A stretch of 64,000 bases of DNA from Streptomyces lydicus (GCF_000717345.1 NZ_JNZA01000012.1:248001-312000); one strand, 5' to 3'; counted from the first letter of the stretch, positions 1 through 8,625 are shown. Translations and numbers: made by a program. Notes: a model not told the origin generated them from the letters alone.

Positions 1-292
1 AGCCGACCCGGACGAGGTGGACAGCCGCTTCACGGAGAACAGCTCGTGGAAGCCGGCCGAGGTGCCCGACCGCGTACGGCGGTCGGTGGCGGCCTACATG
101 ACCAGCACTCAGCTCGCCTACGGTGCCTTCGACTTCGCCGAGGACCGGGACGGGACCTGGTGGTTCCTCGAATGCAACCAGGGCGGCCAGTTCGGGTTCA
201 TCCAGCTCGACACCGACCAGCCCATCGCCCAGGCCATCGCCGCCTGGCTGGCGGCGGACCCCCTCACCTGCCATTCCTGGCCCGCCGTCTGA
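1..292 (+). CDS. ATP-grasp peptide maturase, C-terminal part (5' end outside window)
   Basis: The reading frame is open from base 2 and ends with TGA at 290-292, so only about the last 96 residues are present. The string LECNQGGQFGFI near the end, followed by a short helix ending in AAWLAADP, is typical of the C-terminus of ATP-grasp ligases that mature ribosomal peptides in actinomycetes (the SAV_5884/TgmB-like group). The Glu-x-Asn pair belongs to the Mg-ATP binding site of the fold. The substrate peptide gene, if there is one, should lie upstream of the window. The family call rests on these few motifs; membership of a peptide-modifying cluster is inferred. Confidence 0.7.
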   Translation, partial: ADPDEVDSRFTENSSWKPAEVPDRVRRSVAAYMTSTQLAYGAFDFAEDRDGTWWFLECNQGGQFGFIQLDTDQPIAQAIAAWLAADPLTCHSWPAV

Positions 293-367
293 CGCCCCGT
301 ACGGCACGGCACCGCCGTCGTCGGCCGGAAACCGGTCGGCGACGGCGGACACCAGGGACGGGCACGG

Positions 368-1897
368 TCAGCCGGCCTGCTGCAACTGCTGCAGCGAAGC
401 CACCAGCTTGTCCACCTCCTCGGGCGTGTTGTAGAGCGCCAGCGAGGCACGCGCCGCGCTGGCGAGCCCGTAGTGGGCCAGCGCCGGCTGGGCGCAGTGG
501 TGACCGGCGCGCACGGCGATGCCGTCCCGGTCCAGCCACTCGGCGATGCCGGCCGGATCGTGACCGGCGAGGGTGAAGGTGAGGACGCCGATGCGCTCGG
601 GCGCGGAACCCAGCAGTTCGAGTCCCGGCACCGTGGCCAGGGCCTGCTGGGCATGCGCCATCAGCGCGGTCTCGTACGCGGTGACGGCGTCCCGGTCGAA
701 GGAGGTCAGCCAGTTCAGCGCGGCCAGCAGACCGACCACGCCGGAGATGTGCCCGGTACCGGCTTCCAGGAGGTGGGGGACGGGGGCGTAGGTGGTACCG
801 GTGAAGGCGACGGACTCGATCATGTTGCCGCCGCCCTGCCACGGAGCCATCTCCCGCAGGACGTCCGGTTTGGCGTACAGGGCGCCGATGCCGGTCGGGG
901 CGAACAGCTTGTGACCGGAGAACACATAGAAGTCGGCATCGAGGTCCTGCACGTCGACGGGGAAGTGCGCGACCGCCTGCGCCCCGTCCACCAGCACCTT
1001 CGCGCCGTAGCGATGCGCCAGCGCAGTCATCTCGCGCACCGGCGGGACGGTGCCGAGTACATTCGACGCATGGCTGAGCGCGACGAGTTGGGTGCGCATG
1101 GAGAGCAGATCGGCGTACGCGTCGAGGTCGATCCGTCCGTCCGGTCGCAGCGGTACGGGGACCACCCGGGCCCGGGTCTCCTTGGCGACCATTTGCCACG
1201 GCACGATGTTGGAGTGGTGCTCCAGCACCGGAACCAGGATGTCGTCCCCGGGACCGAGGTTGGCCCGTCCCCAGCTCTGGGCGACGAGATTGATCCCCTC
1301 GGTGGTGCCCCGTACGAAGACGATGTCGTCGGGCGAGGCCGCGCCGAGGAACCGGGCCACCGCCGCCCGGCCCGCCTCGAACGCCTCGGTGGCCTCCCGG
1401 GCCATCGTGTGCGCACCGCGGTGGATGTTGGAGTTGGCGGACCCGTAGAAGCCGGCCAGCGCCTCGATCACCTGGCGCGGCTTCTGCGTGGTGGCCCCGT
1501 TGTCCAGCCAGACCAGCGGGTGACCGTTCACCAGCCGGTGCAGGATGGGAACGTCCCGGCGTGCCAACTCCGGTGAGAAGGCGGCGGGTTGGCCCGGCAG
1601 CGCGGGCGCCGGGCCGCTGAGGCCCTCGGCCCCGCCGACGAGCCCGGCGGGGTCCGCGGTTCCGGCCGGTGCGGTGAGCCCGGCGGAGCTGGTGGGTACG
1701 GCGGTGCCGGCGGGTACGGCAGGGCCGCTGGTTACGGCAGGGTCCGTGTGATCGGTGGACTGTGGGTACGGGGACGGGTACGGGGACGGGTGCTGCGGCA
1801 CACCCGGCACCGCCGGCACACCCTGAACCGGGGGCTGCTGCGGGACCGGACCCGTGGCCGGGCCGCCCATCCCCCTCGTCACCTCAGCTGTAGTCAT
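368..1897 (-). CDS. Cysteine desulfurase (SufS-like) with long N-terminal extension, predicted encapsulin cargo
   Basis: This is a PLP enzyme that takes sulfur from L-cysteine to give alanine and an enzyme persulfide. Residues 115-509 match group II (SufS/CsdA) desulfurases: LDNGATTQKP near 131-140, the PLP lysine K330 in SGHK, and the catalytic C468 in GHHCAQP. The first roughly 105 residues are not part of the enzyme fold. They are a low-complexity Pro/Gly/Ala/Val/Thr stretch, as seen in the cargo-loading domains of family 2 encapsulin cargos. The ATG at 1895-1897 overlaps the end of the shell gene by 14 bp, so the two are co-transcribed and translationally coupled. Enzyme class is very likely; encapsulation is inferred from the extension and the neighbour. 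Confidence 0.9.
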   Translation of the reverse strand: MTTAEVTRGMGGPATGPVPQQPPVQGVPAVPGVPQHPSPYPSPYPQSTDHTDPAVTSGPAVPAGTAVPTSSAGLTAPAGTADPAGLVGGAEGLSGPAPALPGQPAAFSPELARRDVPILHRLVNGHPLVWLDNGATTQKPRQVIEALAGFYGSANSNIHRGAHTMAREATEAFEAGRAAVARFLGAASPDDIVFVRGTTEGINLVAQSWGRANLGPGDDILVPVLEHHSNIVPWQMVAKETRARVVPVPLRPDGRIDLDAYADLLSMRTQLVALSHASNVLGTVPPVREMTALAHRYGAKVLVDGAQAVAHFPVDVQDLDADFYVFSGHKLFAPTGIGALYAKPDVLREMAPWQGGGNMIESVAFTGTTYAPVPHLLEAGTGHISGVVGLLAALNWLTSFDRDAVTAYETALMAHAQQALATVPGLELLGSAPERIGVLTFTLAGHDPAGIAEWLDRDGIAVRAGHHCAQPALAHYGLASAARASLALYNTPEEVDKLVASLQQLQQAG

Positions 1898-3266
1898 GGT
1901 AGTTGGCGACCTCGACGTTCTGGAGCACGGCGAGCGCGTCCTCGACCAGCACCGCGGCGTTGAAGTACGCCGTCATCAGGTACGACGTGATGCCCTTCCG
2001 GTCGACGCCCATGTTCCGCATCGACAGGCCGGGTTCCACCTCGTCGTCGATCTTCGCGGGACGCAGCCCCACCACGCCCTGCTCCGCCTCGCCGACCCGC
2101 ATCAGCAGGATCTCGGTAGTGCCGATGCCGGCACCGCCGGAGAACCGCACCTTGTCGGAGGGCAGCAGCGGTACGCCGCGCCAGGTCAGCAGGGGGCTGC
2201 CGAACCGGGTGTCGATGACCGGGGGCACACCCCGGCGGGTACATTCCCGGGCGAACGCGGCGATCGCCCTGGGGTGCGCGAGGAAGAAGCCCGGCTGCTT
2301 CCAGACCCGGGTGAGCAGCTCGTCCAGGTCGTCGGGGGTCGGCGAGCCGGTGCGCGCCTGCACCCGCTGCCCGGGCGCCACGTTGTGGAAGAGCCCGAAT
2401 TCCGGGTGGTTGAGCAGCGAGGCTTCCTGCCGCTCGCGCAGGGCGTGGGCGGTGAGGTTGGACTGGGCCCGGATCTGGTCGATGGGCCCGTTGTAGAGGT
2501 CGGAGACCCTGGTGTGCACGCGCAGCACGGTCTGGGCGAGCGTCATGTGGTACTCGCGAGGGGTGTCCTCGTAGTCGACGAACGTCCCCGGGAGGTCGGG
2601 TTCACCGACGTGCCCGGAACTGAGGTCGACCGGCACCTCGGCGCCCGGCAGGACCCCGTCCGCGGCGAGATACGCGTCCATCGCCCCGCGCAGCGCCGGG
2701 TCCCGGTCGCACAGCCCGGCGAGCGCGCTGCGTTCCAGGCACAGCGCCACGCCGGGGGTGAGGGCCCGGACGCGGTACGGCATCTCCTCGGAGCGGGTCC
2801 AGGCGTCGAGGTCGAAGAACTGGCCGTCGCCGATGACTTCGAGCACGGCGTCCTCGCCGTAGCGGCCGTTGATCCGCTTCTCGGCGCGGCCCTGGGCGAT
2901 CACCCAGAGCCGGTCGTGGGCGTCACCGTCCTGGGCCAGCATCTCCCCGGCCTCGAACGCCACTTCGGTGAACATGCCGGCCAGTTCGGCCAGCAGGTCG
3001 TCGTCGGCCTCCCGGAGATAGGGCAGTTCCCGCAGGTCGCCCGGGATGATGCGCGGTGAGCCGCCGTCCGTGTGGGTGCTGATGCGGTCGTCGCCGAGGA
3101 CGTAGGTGCGACGCCGGTTGACGCGGAACACACCGGCCTCCACGTCCACCCATGGCAGGGCACGCAGCAGATAGCGCGGGGTGATGCCGCGCATCTGCGG
3201 GCTGGTCTTGGTCGTGGTCGCGAGCTGCCGTGCCGCGTCCGGGCCGAGGCTCATCCGATCGTTCAT
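1884..3266 (-). CDS. Family 2 encapsulin shell protein with cNMP-binding-like domain (EshA-like)
   Basis: A 460-residue homologue of the EshA/MMPI/SrpI group, HK97-fold proteins that assemble into nanocompartments. The N-terminal arm (AARQLATTTKTSPQMRGITP) and C-terminal region (IGTTEILLMRVG, then MRNMGVDRKGITSYLMTAYF) are characteristic. Residues about 80-200 form a cyclic-nucleotide-binding-like beta-barrel (WVIAQGRAEK, GQFFDLDAWTR, then a C-helix), the insertion that defines the 2B subtype. The phosphate-binding cassette is atypical, so ligand binding is uncertain. I chose ATG 3264-3266 because GGGAGGG precedes it; an upstream in-frame ATG at 3308 lacks this. The desulfurase follows with a 14-bp overlap. 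In the literature desulfurase cargo is mainly linked to 2A shells without the insertion, so the pairing is notable. Confidence 0.9.
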   Translation of the reverse strand: MNDRMSLGPDAARQLATTTKTSPQMRGITPRYLLRALPWVDVEAGVFRVNRRRTYVLGDDRISTHTDGGSPRIIPGDLRELPYLREADDDLLAELAGMFTEVAFEAGEMLAQDGDAHDRLWVIAQGRAEKRINGRYGEDAVLEVIGDGQFFDLDAWTRSEEMPYRVRALTPGVALCLERSALAGLCDRDPALRGAMDAYLAADGVLPGAEVPVDLSSGHVGEPDLPGTFVDYEDTPREYHMTLAQTVLRVHTRVSDLYNGPIDQIRAQSNLTAHALRERQEASLLNHPEFGLFHNVAPGQRVQARTGSPTPDDLDELLTRVWKQPGFFLAHPRAIAAFARECTRRGVPPVIDTRFGSPLLTWRGVPLLPSDKVRFSGGAGIGTTEILLMRVGEAEQGVVGLRPAKIDDEVEPGLSMRNMGVDRKGITSYLMTAYFNAAVLVEDALAVLQNVEVANYHDYS

Positions 3267-3637
3267 GGGACCCTCCCTGCAAACAGGCATGCCGACCGGC
3301 CGGCGCACGGCCGACCGGCATGCGGGAACGCACCGATCGTCCGGTTGTCACCAGCTGCCCGCAACAGGCCGTTTGTCGGTGTCCGGCCTGAATTGCTCGC
3401 CGCACTGAATTGCCGATCCCGTATGGACGTACGACTACGCGCCGTCATGTCGGCATCACCACTGGGGGAATTAGCGGAAGCAGGAATTCCGAGGTGGCCG
3501 GTTGCCGCACTTCGACATTCCCGGCCGTCGCGTACACGACCTGTTTTCCCCTCATAACGCCACTTTGCGTTTCTTCAAGGATGGCTTATGGCGGTGGAAT
3601 ATGACGATGCGTCAGTTATCCCTGATTGTCAGCGAGT
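3267..3637. other. Intergenic region upstream of the encapsulin operon
   Basis: No convincing gene. The stretch is less GC-rich than its surroundings and should hold the promoter of the encapsulin operon on the minus strand. A 9-bp direct repeat CTGAATTGC occurs at 3388-3396 and 3405-3413 (17-bp spacing), which could be a regulator site. No clear terminator was seen. Confidence 0.4.
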
Positions 3638-4264
3638 TCAGTCGATCGACGGGCCCGCTCCGCCCTCGGGGAAGAGTCGGTCCAGGTGGAGGCGCAGTAC
3701 CGCGAGGGCGGAATCCGGGGTGCGCTGCCCGACCAGGATGCTGGTCCCGAGTCCCGCGGACATTGCCAGCAGGCCGGCCGCTTCCCCTCGCGCGTCCATA
3801 TCGGGTGCGGTGAGTCGCGCGTCCTGCGCCTCCTGGAGCAGGCGGGTCACGGCGTCCTCGGCGGCGTCGGGGTCGTCGGTGAAGGGCTGGGCGGCGAGCG
3901 CCTCGTCCGTCACGGAAAGTACCGCGTACGAGGTGTAGACGAGGTGGAAGGTCCGGCTCTCCTCGTCGGTCGGCAGTGACTCCCTCAGGAGGGCCTCGAT
4001 CGTGGCGCGTGGCCCGGGATTATCGCCGGCGGCCCGCAGTCGTTCCGCGACGCGGGCGCCGAGCTGGCCGGCCAACTGCTGGAGCCCGTACAGGAGCAGC
4101 TTCTCCTTGGTCTCGAAGTAGTACTGCACCAGCCGGAGGGATACCCCCGCCTCCGCGGCCACCTCACGCATTCCGACGGCGTGCAGTCCGCGCCGCCCGG
4201 CGACCCGGACGAGTGCCTCGGCGATCTGGGTGCGCCGTTCCTCGTGGTCCACGCGCTTCGGCAT
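3638..4264 (-). CDS. TetR family transcriptional regulator
   Basis: A 208-residue TetR-type repressor. The N-terminal helix-turn-helix reads MREVAAEAGVSLRLVQYYF followed by KEKLLLYGL, the usual recognition helix and Tyr-Tyr-Phe motif. The rest is a helical ligand-binding domain without a recognisable ligand signature. ATG 4262-4264 is preferred over the upstream ATG at 4300 because GGGAG lies about 9 nt before it. The gene is divergent from the alpha/beta hydrolase starting at 4411, and two similar palindromes lie between them, so it probably represses that hydrolase and itself. Confidence 0.9.
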   Translation of the reverse strand: MPKRVDHEERRTQIAEALVRVAGRRGLHAVGMREVAAEAGVSLRLVQYYFETKEKLLLYGLQQLAGQLGARVAERLRAAGDNPGPRATIEALLRESLPTDEESRTFHLVYTSYAVLSVTDEALAAQPFTDDPDAAEDAVTRLLQEAQDARLTAPDMDARGEAAGLLAMSAGLGTSILVGQRTPDSALAVLRLHLDRLFPEGGAGPSID

Positions 4265-4342
4265 CGGTCGTGCTCCCTCGCCCTTCTTGCCTGCGTCCAC
4301 TCTCTCCTGCCGGGCCGTACGGGCCCTCCAGGACCCCTTGAT

Positions 4343-4378
4343 GGTACAGCCGTACCACCATGATGGTACGGTCGTATC
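4343..4378. promoter_or_regulatory. Tandem TetR-type operators
   Basis: Two related inverted repeats lie between the divergent regulator and hydrolase genes: GGTACAGCCGTACC at 4343-4356 and GGTACGGTCGTATC at 4365-4378. They are offset by exactly 22 bp, about two helical turns, and each is preceded by AT. The position fits control of both genes by the TetR protein; binding itself is inferred. Confidence 0.65.
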
Positions 4379-4410
4379 ACGAAAACGGAACTTCCCGGAG
4401 GTGGTTCGCC

Positions 4411-5328
4411 GTGCCCCAGTCCTTGACCCGTGACCGCACCCCGGCCGACGTCGGCCGCTATGTGAACGAGGCCCTGCGCGACCGCTACTTCGCCGCCTGC
4501 CAGGCGGTCTTTGACCTGGCCGGGGCCGCGTACACGGAGACGGATGTGGAAACCGGCTTCGGGACCACGCACGTCTACCGGTACGTCCCCGCGGACCCCG
4601 CCGCGGCGTCCCGCACGCCGGTGGTGCTGATGCACGGCGCAGGCGGCAACGCGGCCCAGTGGTACCCGAACGTCGCCGCGCTCAGCGCGGAGCGCCCCGT
4701 CTACGCGATCGACACCCTCGGCGACCCGGGGCGCAGCGTGCAGCACGCCCCCATCCACCGGCCCGAAGACGCCGCCGCATGGCTGGACGAGACGCTCGCC
4801 GGCCTCGGCCTGGACCGGGTCCACCTCATCGGGTCCTCCTACGGCGGCTGGCTCACCCTCAACCAGGCGCACCGCGCACCCGGCAGGCTGGCCTCGGTCA
4901 CCCTGCTCGACCCCGGCGGCCTGGAGAGGGTGGGGGCCCGGTTCTTCGCCTGGATCTTCCTCAGCGCCCTGGCGACCGCCGCGCCGAAGGCCATGCGGCG
5001 ACGCCTGGCGGCCTGGCTGGAACAGCCGGTCCTGATCGTGCCGGAACTGCGCTCGATGGTGATGCTGGGCGTCCGTGCGTACCGCATCCGCCGTCCGGTC
5101 CCGCTCCCGCTGACCGACGACGAACTGCGGACCATCCGCACGCCCATGTATCTGGTGCTCGGCGCCCGGAGCCTGCTGGTGCACCCGCGGCGACAGCTGG
5201 AGCGCGTGCCCCGCCTGGTGGCCGGCGCCCGCGCCGAGATCGTTTCCAGCACGGGCCACGGCCCGCAGATCGACCACGCCGAACAGGTCAATGAACGGAT
5301 GCTGCGGTTCATGGACGCCGTCGACTGA
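4411..5328 (+). CDS. Alpha/beta hydrolase
   Basis: A 305-residue alpha/beta-fold hydrolase. It has the oxyanion motif LMHGAGGN, the nucleophile elbow GSSYGG, and a catalytic-His region STGHGPQIDH near the C-terminus. GTG 4411 is taken as the start because CCCGGAGG precedes it by about 10 nt; an in-frame ATG at 4360 would lie inside the second operator. The gene sits beside its probable TetR repressor, which suggests induction by a small hydrophobic compound, perhaps an ester. The substrate cannot be told from sequence. Confidence 0.85.
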   Translation: MPQSLTRDRTPADVGRYVNEALRDRYFAACQAVFDLAGAAYTETDVETGFGTTHVYRYVPADPAAASRTPVVLMHGAGGNAAQWYPNVAALSAERPVYAIDTLGDPGRSVQHAPIHRPEDAAAWLDETLAGLGLDRVHLIGSSYGGWLTLNQAHRAPGRLASVTLLDPGGLERVGARFFAWIFLSALATAAPKAMRRRLAAWLEQPVLIVPELRSMVMLGVRAYRIRRPVPLPLTDDELRTIRTPMYLVLGARSLLVHPRRQLERVPRLVAGARAEIVSSTGHGPQIDHAEQVNERMLRFMDAVD

Positions 5329-5359
5329 CGTGCGCCCTGGGCTCCGGCAGGCGGGCCGG

Positions 5360-5662
5360 CTAGACGAGCCCCGTCTGCGACTTGCTGAAGAGCACGCCCT
5401 TCGAGTAGAAGAACACCGCGCTGCTGGTGCCGTCGGCGCCGTAGCAGGTCCAGGTGGCGGGGTAGCCGTCCCCGGGTTCGGACTCGTCCTCCTGCTGGCA
5501 CGTGCTGGCGAACCGGAACAGGGTCTGCTGGCTGCTGCCGGCCTTGATCTGCTCGTATTCGGCGAGGGTCAGGGGATCGTTGGCGGCGGCGCTGCTCTCG
5601 TAGGCGACCGCGGCCGCGAGCAGGCAGAGGCTGCAGATGCCGGCTATTGCGCTCTTCTTCAC
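5360..5662 (-). CDS. Small secreted BLIP-like protein
   Basis: A 100-residue protein with a signal peptide (MKKSAIAGICSLCLLAAAVA, cleavage after about residue 27). The mature part reads LTLAEYEQIKAGSS, a Cys, then WTCYGADGTSS and FFYSKGVLFSKSQ. This closely resembles one half of the beta-lactamase inhibitory protein (BLIP/BLP) repeat: TLxxFxxIxxG, a Cys-Cys pair, and GVLxxKxQ near the end. BLIP has two such domains; this protein has one. Inhibition of a beta-lactamase is unproven, since some BLP proteins have other roles. A class A beta-lactamase is encoded 17 kb away. It is convergent with the hydrolase upstream. Confidence 0.7.
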   Translation of the reverse strand: MKKSAIAGICSLCLLAAAVAYESSAAANDPLTLAEYEQIKAGSSQQTLFRFASTCQQEDESEPGDGYPATWTCYGADGTSSAVFFYSKGVLFSKSQTGLV

Positions 5663-5792
5663 GGGTGGGCTGTCCTTTGCGGGTGCGGACCCGCGGGTGA
5701 TGTCCGTACACGTGGTGCACGACGGGCAGGAACGGCCGACAACCGGCCGGGACGCAGTCTATTTGGTGTGGACCCGTCATGCGGCGGCACCG

Positions 5793-5848
5793 CGGTGGGG
5801 GCCGTCGCGTGACAGCGCCCCGGTGGGGGCCGTCGCGTGACGGCACCG
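5793..5848. repeat. 28-bp tandem repeat, two copies
   Basis: Units at 5793-5820 and 5821-5848 share 21 identical leading bases beginning CGGTGGGGGCC and diverge only in the last seven. They lie in the non-coding stretch 5663-5982, in which no other feature could be supported. Confidence 0.7.
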
Positions 5849-5982
5849 GGGGTAGTTGCGTCGGATGGCGGGGCCGGGTGCGTCTCCTGCGTCGAAGACG
5901 CCCATCGGCGCGGCCAGTTGGCGCGGGTGGGCCCGCCGTCCCCACCGGCCGGGGGACGCCATCGGCAGGCTCGTACAGTGGC

Positions 5983-6384
5983 GTGGTGGGCAATGTGTTC
6001 AAGGGCGGGGACCAGCGCCTCGACCTCAGCAACAGTGGCACCGAGGTCTTCGTCGACGTACTGACGCTGGCGGTCTCCGACCTCGCCGAGGACCCGTGGG
6101 ACTACCGCTTTGCCGCGCTCCTGACCTTGCAGGACCAGAGCGTCATGGGGCGTGGGGCGGTCGGCTTCGACCTGGAGGACATCGATTGGGGCGCGACGCC
6201 GCACGAGCGCGCCCGAGCGAAGGGATTTGTGCTGCGGACGGCTGCCTCTTCTGCAGGTGAGGCGCCGGGGTCGGTGAGGTGGGGGCGACCCGACGTGAGC
6301 GCCGGTCGCTCGCTCAGGGGGCCTACCGGGCGCTGCGCCCGCCGTGCGGTGCGGCTTGACGGGCGCGGTGGTTGGCGACGTTGA
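5983..6384 (+). pseudogene. Hypothetical protein, probably C-terminally truncated
   Basis: A GTG-started frame beginning VVGNVFKGGDQRLDLS. Codon use and composition look like a real protein up to about position 6245 (SDLAEDPWDYRFAALLTLQ, RGAVGFDLEDIDWG, ERARAKGFVL). After that the translation becomes Gly/Arg/Ser-rich and the frame runs into the end of the convergent CGNR gene. This suggests the original C-terminus was lost and the rest is read-through of non-coding DNA. I recall similar N-termini in Streptomyces hypothetical proteins but cannot verify this. Function unknown. Confidence 0.45.
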
Positions 6385-6943
6385 TGCGGTTGCCGCACAG
6401 GCCGGGCATGCAGTAGCGGCGGCGTCCGGGCCGGGTGGTGTCGATGAACACTCCCTTGCAGGCGGGAGCACCGCACGGGCGGAACCGCTGCTCGCCGAGG
6501 GTGTGTACGGCCCCGAGGATGCCGATGCCGCAGATCAACGAGAGGGCGTCGGCGACGGTTGCTCCGTCGCGGAGCGGGGCGGCCCAGCGTGTGCGGTTCC
6601 CGTGTGCGGGATCGGGAATCAGGGTGGCGCCCCGGGCGGGCGAGGTGAGCGTGGTGGCGCCGGCGACGAGGTGGTCGCGGTCGGGGTGGTCGATCAGGTC
6701 GCGCACGGTCCTCCGCAGTGCGTGGACCGCCTGAAGGTCGGCTGTGCGGCCGCGGCGGGCGAGTGCGGACAGCGCGCCGGCAACGTCGTCGTTTCCGCAC
6801 AGGCCGCCGTGCAGATCGGTGAACGCGACGAGGGCGGCCAGGTCGGGCAGCTGGTCGTCGCCACGCCAGACTTCGGCGGTGGTGTTGACCAGCTCGGTCG
6901 CGACCCCCGCCGCCCAGACGTAATCATCCAACGCCACTTGCAC
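6323..6943 (-). CDS. CGNR zinc-finger (ABATE domain) putative regulator
   Basis: A 206-residue protein. The C-terminal third has the CGNR zinc-finger signature: FRPCGAPACKGVF, then RRYCMPGLCGNRINV, with Cys pairs that would bind one zinc. The N-terminal part (from DDYVWAAGVATELVNT) is the helical ABATE region that usually precedes it. Such proteins are thought to be stress- or ligand-responsive transcription regulators in actinomycetes. It stands alone, and its 3' end overlaps the truncated plus-strand frame. The family call is firm; targets are unknown. Confidence 0.85.
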   Translation of the reverse strand: MQVALDDYVWAAGVATELVNTTAEVWRGDDQLPDLAALVAFTDLHGGLCGNDDVAGALSALARRGRTADLQAVHALRRTVRDLIDHPDRDHLVAGATTLTSPARGATLIPDPAHGNRTRWAAPLRDGATVADALSLICGIGILGAVHTLGEQRFRPCGAPACKGVFIDTTRPGRRRYCMPGLCGNRINVANHRARQAAPHGGRSAR

Positions 6944-7086
6944 CCGTTACCGCCCTCCCGCTAGGTTCGGTTAACGGCCACTTTAGCCCTTACATGTGCG
7001 GCGTCGGTGCGAAGCCGTCCCGGCGCCCTGGGCGAGGAGTGGTGACTGCCGCCCCCACCGACTGCCTCGTCCAGGAGACCCCTCCC

Positions 7087-7791
7087 ATGTCAGAGTCAGA
7101 GATCGATGCCGTCGTGTTCGATGTACTCGGCACGCTCGTCGACGAACCCACCGGTATCCGCGCCGGGATGCGCGCACTCGCCCCGTCGCTCGACGCTCCC
7201 GGGATCGAGCGGTTGCTGTCCCTGTGGCAGCAGCACATCGAAGGCGAGCAGCGGCGCGTCCTCGACGGCGCCCGGCCGTACCTCGCCAGCGACGCCCTCG
7301 ACCGGGAAGCGGCTCGGCTCGTCGCCGACGCGGCCGGGGTCGACGACCCGGCCGCCGTTGCGGCGATGGCCCTGGCGGGCCGCCGGCTCCCGCCGTGGCC
7401 CGACACCGTGGCCGGGCTCGCCCGGCTCGCCGAACGGTTCCCGCTGATCGGGCTCTCCAACGCGAGCCGGACGGCGCTGCTCGGCCTCAACGCCCACGCC
7501 GGACTGCGCTGGCACCAGGCCCTGTCCGCCGAAGACGCCCGGACCTACAAGCCGGACCCGGCGGTCTACCGGCTGGCCGTCACGGTCTCCGGACGACCGC
7601 CGGAGCGGCTGCTGATGGTCGCCGCCCACGCCTGGGACCTGCGCGCGGCACAGGGCCTCGGCCTGCGCACCGCCTACGTATCCCGCCCCGTCGGCGACCC
7701 GCCCACCTCCGCGGACCGGTTCGACCTGTACGCCGACGACCTGACCGACCTGGCTGACCAACTCGACAAGGCCGACGGCCTGTCCGGCTGA
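7087..7791 (+). CDS. HAD-superfamily hydrolase, haloacid dehalogenase type II-like
   Basis: A 234-residue protein with the HAD motifs in order: FDVLGTLVDE (nucleophile Asp), GLSNASRT (motif II Ser), RTYKPDPAVYR (motif III Lys) and VAAHAWDLRAAQ (motif IV). The combination DVLGTL plus AAHAWDL is typical of (S)-2-haloacid dehalogenases, which hydrolyse 2-haloacids to 2-hydroxyacids, although many relatives act on other substrates. ATG 7087 is preferred to the upstream ATG at 6994 because AGGAG lies about 9 nt before it. It stands alone between two minus-strand genes. Confidence 0.85.
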   Translation: MSESEIDAVVFDVLGTLVDEPTGIRAGMRALAPSLDAPGIERLLSLWQQHIEGEQRRVLDGARPYLASDALDREAARLVADAAGVDDPAAVAAMALAGRRLPPWPDTVAGLARLAERFPLIGLSNASRTALLGLNAHAGLRWHQALSAEDARTYKPDPAVYRLAVTVSGRPPERLLMVAAHAWDLRAAQGLGLRTAYVSRPVGDPPTSADRFDLYADDLTDLADQLDKADGLSG

Positions 7792-7889
7792 TCACGCGGC
7801 TGGCGCGCCTCCGGCTCGTGCATGACCACCGTTTCCCACGGGCCGGGTGATCAGGGCGCGCCCCGGTCACCCGGCCCGTCGGACACTGC

Positions 7890-8624
7890 CTAGCCCTGCT
7901 GCTCCGTGCGGATCTGCTCCAGGGAAGCCGCGACATGGGCCTCCACGGTGGCCTTGTCGATGCCGGCGCCGGTGAGCAGGCCCGTGCCGTTCTCGTGCTC
8001 CAGCAGGGCCAGCAGGATGTGCTCGGTCCCGATGTAGTTGTGCCCCAGGCGCAGGGCTTCGCGGAACGTGAGCTCCAGAGCCTTCTTGGCATCCGCGTCG
8101 AACGGGACGAGGGCGGGCATCTCCTCCGCCGGTGCGGGCAGCGTCGCGGTGGCCGCCTCGCGGAGGGCGTCGAGGGTGACGTCCTGCGCGCGGATCGCCT
8201 TCGCCGCGAGGCCCTCGGGCTCGGCCAGCAGGCCGAGGACGAGGTGTGCGGTCCCGATCTCGCTGTTCTCCGCCGCTCGGGCTTCGTTCTGCGCGGTTAC
8301 CACGACGTTCCTCGCGCGCGGCGTGTACCGGCTGAAGCCCTGGCTCGGATCGAGATCGGATTCGCCGGACGCCTTGGGTACGAACCGCTTCTGCGCGGCC
8401 TGGCGGGTGACGCCCATGCTCTTGCCGATGTCCGTCCAACTGGCGCCGGAGCGGCGCGCCTGGTCAACGAAGTGACCGATCAGGTGGTCGGCGACGTCTC
8501 CCAGGTGGTCGGCGGCGAGCACCGCGTCGGTGAGTTGGTCGAGGGCGTCGGTGTGGACCTTCTTGATGGCCTCGATCAGGTCGTCGAGGCGGATGGGCAC
8601 GGTGGTGCCTGCTGGCTTCGTCAT
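7890..8624 (-). CDS. HTH protein with double Clp-N domain, likely autoregulator
   Basis: A 244-residue protein without any ATPase domain. Residues about 62-81 (SWTDIGKSMGVTRQAAQKRF) form a helix-turn-helix. Residues about 90-240 are a full Clp N-terminal double repeat (YTPRARNVVVTAQNEA with TAHLVLGLL, then ALELTFREALRLGHN with TEHILLALL). In ClpA/C/B this domain binds adaptors and substrates, so here it could be the sensor of a DNA-binding protein. ATG 8622-8624 is chosen; a longer frame starts at 8660 but would run through the palindromes. Two palindromes lie directly before the start, suggesting autoregulation. Confidence 0.8.
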   Translation of the reverse strand: MTKPAGTTVPIRLDDLIEAIKKVHTDALDQLTDAVLAADHLGDVADHLIGHFVDQARRSGASWTDIGKSMGVTRQAAQKRFVPKASGESDLDPSQGFSRYTPRARNVVVTAQNEARAAENSEIGTAHLVLGLLAEPEGLAAKAIRAQDVTLDALREAATATLPAPAEEMPALVPFDADAKKALELTFREALRLGHNYIGTEHILLALLEHENGTGLLTGAGIDKATVEAHVAASLEQIRTEQQG

Positions 8625-8625
8625 G

